From an uncultured Pelagibacteraceae bacterium (GTDB lineage: Bacteria; Pseudomonadota; Alphaproteobacteria; Pelagibacterales; Pelagibacteraceae): DNA of 64,000 bases. Shown here piece by piece: positions 45,428 through 52,481 of the stretch (within the stretch, counting starts at the first letter, position 1; each line of letters opens with the position of its first letter). The stretch lies in assembly GCA_902596375.1 (NCBI GenBank), contig CACJTU010000004.1, positions 1 through 64,000 on the forward strand, read 5' to 3'. Made by a program: the position numbers and the translations under genes. Below the pieces are notes generated by a model. The model was not told where the DNA came from and made no database searches. It saw only the letters and a program-made list of their open reading frames with translations.

Positions 45428-45965
45428 TCAAAAATTCTTGTCTCTTTGCATCACTGACAAAGGGTACTGCAAAATATCTTCTATAGACAATGTTATATAT
45501 GCCACACATATGGAATACTCCTCTTTTTAATCTTCTAATTGGTAAGTTTAAAAAAAAAGTTGTAATTGCTAATCTTGGTGAACCATAAGTGCAGAATATT
45601 ATAGCTTTTTTATCTCTTAAGTTTCCAATTGGATAACCGTAATTTCCAACCAACTGTTTAAATCTAAACGCCCAAGGTGGGGCTAAAACTTTATCTATCC
45701 AACCCTCAACTATCGCTGGCATCCTAAAATTCCAAATTGGAGCAATTAAAACAATTGTATCACTTTCTTCGATTCTTTTTCTATGATCTAAAACTTCTTG
45801 ATCAGGTTCCTCGCCAGCAAAAACAGGATCAAATTTTTCTTTATATAAATCAACAACATCAACTTGATTTCCATTTACTTTTGATTGTTTAACAAATTCA
45901 TCTCGAATTGCTGCATTAAATGAATTGTCATTGTAGTGTCCATACACTAGAAAAATTTTTTTCAT
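45396..45965 (-). CDS. NAD(P)H-dependent flavodoxin-fold oxidoreductase (KefF/NQO1-like)
   Basis: 189 residues. VYGHYNDNSFNAAIRDEFV is the flavin phosphate loop; VVDLYKEKFDPVF, IVLIAPIWNFRMPAIVEGWIDKVLAPPWAF and IFCTYGSP are the standard marks of the NQO1/KefF/general-stress-protein-14 group. Likely reduces quinones with NAD(P)H through FMN or FAD. Its neighbours do not define a substrate. Confidence 0.84.
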   Translation of the reverse strand: MKKIFLVYGHYNDNSFNAAIRDEFVKQSKVNGNQVDVVDLYKEKFDPVFAGEEPDQEVLDHRKRIEESDTIVLIAPIWNFRMPAIVEGWIDKVLAPPWAFRFKQLVGNYGYPIGNLRDKKAIIFCTYGSPRLAITTFFLNLPIRRLKRGVFHMCGIYNIVYRRYFAVPFVSDAKRQEFLNDVRKTANNL

Positions 45966-45977
45966 TTTATAAAATTT

Positions 45978-47588
45978 TTATTCTGTAGTTTTGTATTTAC
46001 TATTATTAATTATAAATACAAATACAATTGGAAGAATTAAAGTTAAAAGTGTTACAACTATCAATAAAATTCCAAGTTCAGAATAATCTGCTGTAGTTTG
46101 TATTTCACCTGAAACTTTATCTTTTACTTCTCTTGTAACCGTAAAGATTTCATTTAAATACTTAGTTCCCAGTGCACTTGCAGATAATGCAAGATTAGTA
46201 AAAGATGCAAAAACTGCAAAAAAAGTTGCTTTTAAATGAGCTGGAGCATTTTTTGCTATCCAGGCGAGTAAAGGTATCATTGATACTTGCCCAAGAGGAG
46301 ACTCTAATGCAGTATTAATTAATGCAATAAACTTTGCATCAACTACCCCGCCTGTTAACGAAGCTGTCCAATTATGAAAACCATAATACATTCCAACACT
46401 TGGTAAAAACAAAATCGCACCCGCAATACTTAAAACTACTATTATTTTTGCTATTGAATTGTTAGCCATAAACGGTCTTAATAAAACAATACCAGCTAAT
46501 GTTAAAATTGATGCCAGTAGTGATAGAATTGAAAAAAACTGCTCATTAAATCCTAGCTCATCAATTTCGAACCATGTTAAACCAGGGCCAGGACCTGGCA
46601 TGGCTCTAAATACAAAAATAATTACTGCTGTACCTACAATTGTTAATCTTAGTTCCTGAGGTAATTCCTTAATTAGTTTAAACATTAAAAACAAAATGAT
46701 TATGACTGAGCCAATAAACACAATTTCTTGTGCAAACGGAACCTTAAAGGAACCAATAGATAATGTGAAAATAACAAAAACTAAACTTCCTCCTAATATC
46801 CACCAGTTTATTTTTGTTTTTTCGTTACCTCTCTCATCCTTAAATTCTAGACCTTTAGATTTTAAAGTTTGTATTTTTTTATGTCTTAAATAATTGGCTA
46901 AAATTACACCTAGTATAGAAACTAAAGGTATTACAAGAGCATAAATGTAGATGGTTCCATATAAATTTATCTTATCTGTCTGCTCAAGGCTTTCCACATC
47001 TCTAAACAAAATTACATTAACTAATGCAACAAGTACTGTACCGCCAATAATAGCAAACCTTCCAAGTGTCTGCATTGTTGTATGCATTATTTTTATTTGA
47101 TCTTTAGAATAATCGTTTCCTGTTTCATCAACCAAAGGAACTGCCTCAACTGTCATAGCATCGGCTACAACGTCCTGAACCACATAACCAACTGGAGCTA
47201 AAATCACACTTATCACAAACCATGTTTCTACCGAAAATACCTGGGACATATCTTCAGTATGAATAATCAATCCATACATAATTAGTAAACTAAGAGCTAT
47301 CAATGTAGCTCCGAAGTAGACCATGTAATTTTTTCTCTCCCAGATAAGATCTACTAAATGTCCTAACGGCATTTTTAATGCCCAGGGAATTCCAGCCCAA
47401 AAACCTAGGCCTGCTAAAAATGCTGCTGATAAATTTAAATAATCTTTAACAAAAAATGTACCAACAATACCTGTTAAACCAGAAATACCTGCAGCCATAT
47501 AAACCATTAATGGAGGCAGATAAGTCCATTTAAATTGACGACCCAAATCTAAAAATGTGCTGTCTAAAAATTTAATTATTTTGCTCAT
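45978..47588 (-). CDS. Major-facilitator-type transporter, possibly folate/biopterin (BT1)-like
   Basis: 536 residues, about 12 transmembrane helices with a charged cytoplasmic loop near residues 235-270. FFVKDYLNLSAAFLAGLGFWAGIPWALKMPLGHLVD and VQDVVADAMTVEAVPLVDETG resemble the folate-biopterin transporter family, which would suit the folate-linked neighbours, but the match is by eye only. TAATG overlap with the CoA-binding gene shows cotranscription. Confidence 0.65.
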   Translation of the reverse strand: MSKIIKFLDSTFLDLGRQFKWTYLPPLMVYMAAGISGLTGIVGTFFVKDYLNLSAAFLAGLGFWAGIPWALKMPLGHLVDLIWERKNYMVYFGATLIALSLLIMYGLIIHTEDMSQVFSVETWFVISVILAPVGYVVQDVVADAMTVEAVPLVDETGNDYSKDQIKIMHTTMQTLGRFAIIGGTVLVALVNVILFRDVESLEQTDKINLYGTIYIYALVIPLVSILGVILANYLRHKKIQTLKSKGLEFKDERGNEKTKINWWILGGSLVFVIFTLSIGSFKVPFAQEIVFIGSVIIILFLMFKLIKELPQELRLTIVGTAVIIFVFRAMPGPGPGLTWFEIDELGFNEQFFSILSLLASILTLAGIVLLRPFMANNSIAKIIVVLSIAGAILFLPSVGMYYGFHNWTASLTGGVVDAKFIALINTALESPLGQVSMIPLLAWIAKNAPAHLKATFFAVFASFTNLALSASALGTKYLNEIFTVTREVKDKVSGEIQTTADYSELGILLIVVTLLTLILPIVFVFIINNSKYKTTE

Positions 47589-48022
47589 TAGTCACTTAAA
47601 ACTGGAAAAGCTTGTCTAACTTTTAAAAAATATTTTTGATATTCCATTTTAGTACATTTATTTTCAATATACTTAATATCATTTTTTTCCATCAATTTTT
47701 TTGCCTTTTCGTCTCGTATACCTAGCTGTAACCATAAAACTTTAGCACCAATTTTAACTGCATCTTCTGCAATAGCATAAACTTCTTTTGATGGTCTAAA
47801 AACATCTACAATATCAACCTGATCATTAATATCAGATATTTTTGCAAAAACTTCTTCTCCTAAAATTTTTTGACCCTTGGCTCTAGGATTGACAGGATAA
47901 ACTTTAAATCCATATTTTTGCATATACTTCATAACTATAGTTGACGCTTTTGTTGGATCGTTACTAACTCCTACCATTGCAATTGATTTATATTTAGAAA
48001 GAACTTCTTTGATATCACTCAT
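47588..48022 (-). CDS. CoA-binding-domain protein (YccU-like)
   Basis: 144 residues, one Rossmann-like CoA-binding domain: IAMVGVSNDPTKASTIVMKYMQKYGFKVYPVNP, VDIVDVFRPSKEV, VLWLQLGIRDEKA and the C-terminal NKCTKMEY. Family role is unknown; binding of a CoA thioester is likely. It starts within the stop of the small membrane gene (ATGA). Confidence 0.87.
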   Translation of the reverse strand: MSDIKEVLSKYKSIAMVGVSNDPTKASTIVMKYMQKYGFKVYPVNPRAKGQKILGEEVFAKISDINDQVDIVDVFRPSKEVYAIAEDAVKIGAKVLWLQLGIRDEKAKKLMEKNDIKYIENKCTKMEYQKYFLKVRQAFPVLSD

Positions 48023-48204
48023 TTATTATTTTTAATTTGTTCTTCACAAAATATTTTAGCCTCAGGAACTGTCATTGGTTTTTCTAGTTTTTGGCTACCA
48101 GCAATACATGCATCTATTGCTCTTTTTTGATTATGATCTTTAAAATTATAAATTACAAACATCCCAACAATAATAAAAAGAACTATTAAAACATTTTTTA
48201 TCAT
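48019..48204 (-). CDS. Small single-span membrane protein
   Basis: 61 residues: one N-terminal transmembrane helix (VLIVLFIIVGMFVIYNF) and a charged tail with two cysteines (DACIAGSQ, IFCEEQ). It is tied to its neighbours by a TAATG overlap upstream and ATGA downstream, good evidence it is translated. Not recognised. Confidence 0.6.
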   Translation of the reverse strand: MIKNVLIVLFIIVGMFVIYNFKDHNQKRAIDACIAGSQKLEKPMTVPEAKIFCEEQIKNNK

Positions 48205-48983
48205 TATTTATTTTTCCATTTTGGTTTTCGTTTTTCAAGGAATGCAGAAATTCCTTCTTTTGCATCCAATGCCATCATATTAAGGGTCATCATTTTACTT
48301 GTATAATCGTAAGCTTTACTTAATGGCATTTCTAATTGTTTGTAAAAAGCTTGCTTTCCAATTTTTATTGTTAAATTAGATTTAGAAGCAATTTTATTTG
48401 CTACTTTAAAGACTTCGTTGTTTAATTTAGCTTTTGAAAAATTATCATTAATCAACCCTATTTCTTTTGCATAATTTGCATTGATAGGTTCTCCCGTTAG
48501 CAACATTTTCATCATTGGTTTTCGATTTATCTTTCTACTGACAGCAACCATAGGTGTACTACAAAACAAACCAATATTTACACCAGGAGTAGCAAACAAT
48601 GCGTCCTTAGTGCTATAAGCTAAATCACAACTTGCAACCAATTGACAGCCAGCTGCAAATGCAGCTCCATGAACTTTAGCAATTACAGGTTTTCTACCTT
48701 CAACAATTTGAAGCATTACTTTTGAACAAAGATTAAATAATTTTAAATATTTATCTCTCTTTTTTAGACCTCTAACTTCTTTCAAATTATGACCTGCACT
48801 AAATCCTTTACCAGCACCCTCTAATATTATTACTTTAACTTTTCTATCAGCATCTAATTTTTTTAATGCCTTTAATAAATCTGAAAGATTTTTGAATGAT
48901 AAAGAGTTATAAGTTTTTGGTTCATCAATAATAATTGATGAAACCTCGTTGTTATTTTTTTTAATTTTAATGTTACTAGTCAT
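48204..48983 (-). CDS. Enoyl-CoA hydratase/isomerase-family protein, ECHDC3-like
   Basis: 259 residues of crotonase fold. GKGFSAGHNLKEV and KVHGAAFAAGCQLVASCDLAYS form the oxyanion pocket, followed by FATPGVNIGLFCSTPMVA, LTGEPINA and the end GISAFLEKRKPKW. The whole chain parallels ECHDC3-type proteins, a poorly characterised crotonase group. The usual catalytic glutamates of hydratases are not obvious, so the reaction is uncertain. It abuts the HalD-like gene (stop/start adjacent). Confidence 0.83.
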   Translation of the reverse strand: MTSNIKIKKNNNEVSSIIIDEPKTYNSLSFKNLSDLLKALKKLDADRKVKVIILEGAGKGFSAGHNLKEVRGLKKRDKYLKLFNLCSKVMLQIVEGRKPVIAKVHGAAFAAGCQLVASCDLAYSTKDALFATPGVNIGLFCSTPMVAVSRKINRKPMMKMLLTGEPINANYAKEIGLINDNFSKAKLNNEVFKVANKIASKSNLTIKIGKQAFYKQLEMPLSKAYDYTSKMMTLNMMALDAKEGISAFLEKRKPKWKNK

Positions 48984-49835
48984 TTAATCAGTTAATCCAT
49001 CGGATCTAGCCTGATTTCTTTCTATATGAATTGGTAAAACTTTGCCATAAATTGCTTTAGAATGTTCTGGAGTGTTTACTCTCCATGGATCTAAAACATA
49101 AGCTGGAATACACATATATCTTGATTTTTGGCCTTCAACTTTTGTTACTCTATGCAAAGTAAATCTACCTTTAAATATTTGCAAATCTCCTGGCTCTAAT
49201 TTCAATTGTCTCACTCTAGTTCTATCTCCTGCTATAACTTTTTGAACTTCTTCGAAATTTTCATTTCCTGGTTCTCTAATATTTGGACAGTACTCAAATA
49301 TTCCTCCCTTCTCAGGTTTTTGTATCATTAAACTAAGTGTAAATTCACAACTATCAAAATGCCATGGGAGTACCCCATCTGGTTTCATAACATTATACGC
49401 ATGACATGCTAAAGGATCCGCCCATCTGTAAATAGGTGAGACGCCTAAACAAGCAGATACAAATTTTAAAAGTTCTTCAGTTTCATAAAGATATTTCATT
49501 TCAGAGTCTTTTGGAAAACAATCTGAATTTAAATATCCATTATATCTATTCATAAAAGTTCTTTTTGGATGATCTTTTGGTAAAGAAGGATCGTCCTTCG
49601 CATACAAGTATGCATTTATACTTTCTTTAGACATATAAACTTCATCTAATTGTTTTTCTAACTCAGAATTCATTACCTTAAGTGATTTAGGTAAAATAAA
49701 ATTTGGAATTGTTGAACAACTATATTGATCAAGTTCTTCTTTACATTTTTTAATTAGATTTTTAATTATTGGTGAATTTAAATCGTATATTGGATATTTT
49801 TCTAAATCTACAATAGTCTTAAGTCTATCGTTCAT
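48984..49835 (-). CDS. HalD/BesD-like 2-oxoglutarate/Fe(II) enzyme with intact HxD motif
   Basis: 283 residues. WHFDSCEFTLSLMIQ contains H159 and D161; FKGRFTLHRVTKVEG has the distal H228, and R239 could bind 2-oxoglutarate. GGIFEYCPNIREPGNENFE is the spacing segment typical of the HalD/BesD amino-acid halogenase family. Those halogenases have Gly at the Asp position to make room for chloride; here Asp is present, so hydroxylation is expected. Substrate unknown; in the family it is usually a free amino acid such as lysine. Confidence 0.75.
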   Translation of the reverse strand: MNDRLKTIVDLEKYPIYDLNSPIIKNLIKKCKEELDQYSCSTIPNFILPKSLKVMNSELEKQLDEVYMSKESINAYLYAKDDPSLPKDHPKRTFMNRYNGYLNSDCFPKDSEMKYLYETEELLKFVSACLGVSPIYRWADPLACHAYNVMKPDGVLPWHFDSCEFTLSLMIQKPEKGGIFEYCPNIREPGNENFEEVQKVIAGDRTRVRQLKLEPGDLQIFKGRFTLHRVTKVEGQKSRYMCIPAYVLDPWRVNTPEHSKAIYGKVLPIHIERNQARSDGLTD

Positions 49836-49841
49836 TTAAGT

Positions 49842-50216
49842 TTATTTTAACTTTCCCTCTTCTCTCATTTTTGCTCTTATCTTAGTAGCTGATATTTTTT
49901 GAGTTTCTTCATCCAAAACTATTTCCTCAATCTTATATCCAACTCCTCTACCATAACAAATATTTGTAATATTAGGTACTAACATTATTTTAAATTGTCC
50001 TTCAAATTCAGGATTTAATCTGTCTTCAATATTTTTTTTAACGGTTTCAAAATCAAAAGGATTATCGTCTACACCCTGTACATCTCTAATTTGAATACAA
50101 ACTTGTCCAGTTTTTTTAATAATTTCTTTAAACAAAGTATAATGTCCATCGTGAAAAGGTTGCCATCTTCCTAGCATTTGTGCTGTTGGTTTTTTGTTAT
50201 CCCATTTGTGTGTCAT
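49842..50216 (-). CDS. HxGH-type nucleotidyltransferase
   Basis: About 124 residues from the ATG at 50216, which overlaps the kinase stop as ATGA; an earlier in-frame start would lie inside the kinase gene. The motif GRWQPFHDGHYTLF (residues 16-29) is the nucleotide-binding HxGH signature and KISATKIR (107-114) is the second one. It resembles small NadM-type adenylyl- or glycerol-phosphate-type cytidylyltransferases, but neither pathway partner is nearby. Probably activates the product of the adjacent kinase. Confidence 0.75.
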   Translation of the reverse strand: MTHKWDNKKPTAQMLGRWQPFHDGHYTLFKEIIKKTGQVCIQIRDVQGVDDNPFDFETVKKNIEDRLNPEFEGQFKIMLVPNITNICYGRGVGYKIEEIVLDEETQKISATKIRAKMREEGKLK

Positions 50217-50623
50217 TTTTTTATCTCCTCTATTATTTTTGGTGCCCAATTTTTTGCATCCTGAGTTGTTACATGAAAATCAAAATTCTTAGGATTAACA
50301 AACATCTGATTAGTATCTTCAAATCTTCCTTCTTTAATTGTATCGACCCACACTCTAAAATCTGCTGGAAACAAACTTCTTGCTTCGGGAGTTGGCGCAA
50401 TAAAATCTGCAATTACATAATGACCATCTGCTTTTAATTTTAAAGCTGCCTCAGCCATTCTTTTTGCCTGTCTTACTCTTCCCTCTTCAGAAAAATCCCA
50501 ATCGTTTGCAGCTTTTCTTACCTCGTCTGCATTTAATCTTTTTGCATTTAATAGTGGTGCCATTTCATTTGCTAGAGTTGTTTTACCTGCTCCAGGTAAA
50601 CCCATTACTAAAATAATTTTCAT
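50213..50623 (-). CDS. APS-kinase-like P-loop kinase
   Basis: 136 residues. Walker A GLPGAGKTT at 8-16, then LNADEVRKAANDWDFSEEGRVRQAKRMAEAA and HYVIADFIAPTPEARSLF, resembling the adenylylsulfate kinase core but shorter (that family is near 180-200) and missing its C-terminal portion pattern. No ATP sulfurylase is present. It is coupled to the nucleotidyltransferase (ATGA) and to the DddP-like gene (TAATG). The substrate is probably not APS in this setting. Confidence 0.72.
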   Translation of the reverse strand: MKIILVMGLPGAGKTTLANEMAPLLNAKRLNADEVRKAANDWDFSEEGRVRQAKRMAEAALKLKADGHYVIADFIAPTPEARSLFPADFRVWVDTIKEGRFEDTNQMFVNPKNFDFHVTTQDAKNWAPKIIEEIKK

Positions 50624-51858
50624 TAAATATCTTCTAACGGATGATGGGACATTAATTCAAGTCCATTTTCACCTACAAGATACTGTTGTTCAAGTTTTAC
50701 ACCTTCTTTACCACCAACTTTACCAATATAACTCTCAAGTGTAATTGTCATGTTCTTCTCAAAAGTTCCACCTTCTTCTCCACCATCAGTTGGATATCTT
50801 ATTTGAGGCCACTCATCACACAACCCAATTCCATGAACCATACATGAATACCTATTTCCATAATACTCATCAGGCAAAACCCAAGATTTTTTTATAAATT
50901 CTTTAAAACTCATTCCTGGTTTTATTAATCTAAAATTATGATCAATTTGATTTCTAGCCATTGAATATAGTTTTTTTTGCTCATCATTAAATTTATGTCC
51001 AACTACAAAGGCTCTTGATATGTCAGCACAGTATCCATAGGGACCAACCATATCTGTATCAAAAGCAACAATTTCTCCTTGTTGCATAACTTTATTACTA
51101 CTCTCTTGCATCCATGGATTTGTTCTTTCACCAGACGATAAAATCCTACACTCAATCCACTCACCTCCATTTTCAATATTCGTTTTATGTAAAATTGACC
51201 ACAACTCATCTTCAGTCATTCCTGGCTTAAGATCTGATCTCATTTTTGATACACCTTTTTCTGCAACTTCTATTGCTGCTTTCATACAAGTCAATTCATC
51301 AGGTGATTTTATTACTCTTGCTTGTTCTAAAATCAATTTTGCATCTACAACTTCAATTCCTTCTTTATTTAAAGCTGTAACCGCAGGTCCATTTAAAACA
51401 TCGATTGCAATTTTTTTATTTTTAAAATAATTTTTTGATAAATCTTTAACTTCATTTATCCATTTTGATAATTGTAAATTTGCTTGATCTCCATTGCTAA
51501 AATAATCCCATGTGATTGCAGGTCTGATTTCGTCAATTAGATTTAAATGCTTCGATAATATTTCACAATTAAAATACTCATAAAGAATAGTTGGTCCATT
51601 GACCGGTACAAAACAATATCTTGTTAAGTTATGCATATTATAGACACTCATGTTTACAGTATCTAAAGCATAACGAACATTCACTGGATCAAATAGAATA
51701 CAAGCTTCTAAATTGTTTTTTACTAATTCTTTTCTAACCCTATCTAAACGATATGATCTTAACTTATCAAAATCAATTTCATCTTCTCTTAATCTTTTTT
51801 TAGTAATAAAATTTTGTCTTGGTTTTATCTCAGGAGCTATTTTTCTACTAAACCTCAT
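50623..51858 (-). CDS. DddP-like M24-family enzyme (candidate DMSP lyase)
   Basis: 411 residues, M24/creatinase fold. It shares long similarity with DddP: LRSYRLDRVRKELV, FDPVNVRYALDTVNM, GGEWIECRILSSGERTNPW. Metal ligands D267, D269, D279, H342, E375 and E390 have DddP spacing, and the catalytic-type aspartate D348 (GLCDEWP) and Y337 are kept. DddP cleaves DMSP to acrylate and DMS, and acuI lies 14 kb away. A related amidase or hydrolase for another betaine is possible. Confidence 0.75.
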   Translation of the reverse strand: MRFSRKIAPEIKPRQNFITKKRLREDEIDFDKLRSYRLDRVRKELVKNNLEACILFDPVNVRYALDTVNMSVYNMHNLTRYCFVPVNGPTILYEYFNCEILSKHLNLIDEIRPAITWDYFSNGDQANLQLSKWINEVKDLSKNYFKNKKIAIDVLNGPAVTALNKEGIEVVDAKLILEQARVIKSPDELTCMKAAIEVAEKGVSKMRSDLKPGMTEDELWSILHKTNIENGGEWIECRILSSGERTNPWMQESSNKVMQQGEIVAFDTDMVGPYGYCADISRAFVVGHKFNDEQKKLYSMARNQIDHNFRLIKPGMSFKEFIKKSWVLPDEYYGNRYSCMVHGIGLCDEWPQIRYPTDGGEEGGTFEKNMTITLESYIGKVGGKEGVKLEQQYLVGENGLELMSHHPLEDI

Positions 51859-52481
51859 AATACTCTATACAAACCTAACCATGCGTTAACATCTTTGCTT
51901 GCAATATAGTCGGATTTAAAAAATTCTACTTCTTCCCACTTCTTGCTATCTTTGAGTATATCAATTTTTTTATCAAAACCATACTCTTCATGAATACCTT
52001 CATTAATTGTGAAACAAATTAAACCACCTGGTTTTGTTATTCTTATAAATTCATCTAATGCATTTGGTTTTACATGCCCAAAAGTAAATGTTCCAACACA
52101 CATAACCCCACCATAAAAGTTGTCCTCAACTTCTATTGGTTTATTTAAATCAACCTTTACTAATTTTTGATAAAGATCTTTTGGTACAGTGTCTAATAAG
52201 GTTTGAGATAAATCGGCTCCATGAAAATTTTTAAAACTATATTTTTTAAGCTCCAATCCCACTAAACCTGTTCCACATCCAGCATCAAAGATTAAAGTAT
52301 CTTTATTTTTCTCATATTTGTTAAATATTTCAGCGGTTTCTTTGGGTCCAGTATAGTTCCAATCAACCATGTCTTTATTATATTTATCTTTGTCTCCCCA
52401 CTCATCGTAGTACTTCATAACTTCATCTGTGGTTTTAAGTTTATAAATTGGAATTTTGTTTCCTACGTCTTTTTGAGCCAT
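51855..52481 (-). CDS. Class I SAM-dependent methyltransferase
   Basis: 208 residues. Motif I LIFDAGCGTGLVG at about 63-75, motif II FHGADLSQTLL and motif IV-like GGVMCVGTFTFGHV fit a Rossmann methyltransferase of the WBSCR27/UbiE-like kind. The acceptor is not predictable. ATGA overlap with the DddP-like gene and TAATG overlap with the upstream dehydrogenase give tight coupling. Confidence 0.85.
   Translation of the reverse strand: MAQKDVGNKIPIYKLKTTDEVMKYYDEWGDKDKYNKDMVDWNYTGPKETAEIFNKYEKNKDTLIFDAGCGTGLVGLELKKYSFKNFHGADLSQTLLDTVPKDLYQKLVKVDLNKPIEVEDNFYGGVMCVGTFTFGHVKPNALDEFIRITKPGGLICFTINEGIHEEYGFDKKIDILKDSKKWEEVEFFKSDYIASKDVNAWLGLYRVL

Noticed and set aside
50213..50623. Assimilatory sulfate activation by a true APS kinase
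   Set aside because: The protein is too short, no ATP sulfurylase is nearby, and the operon context concerns methylated amines.
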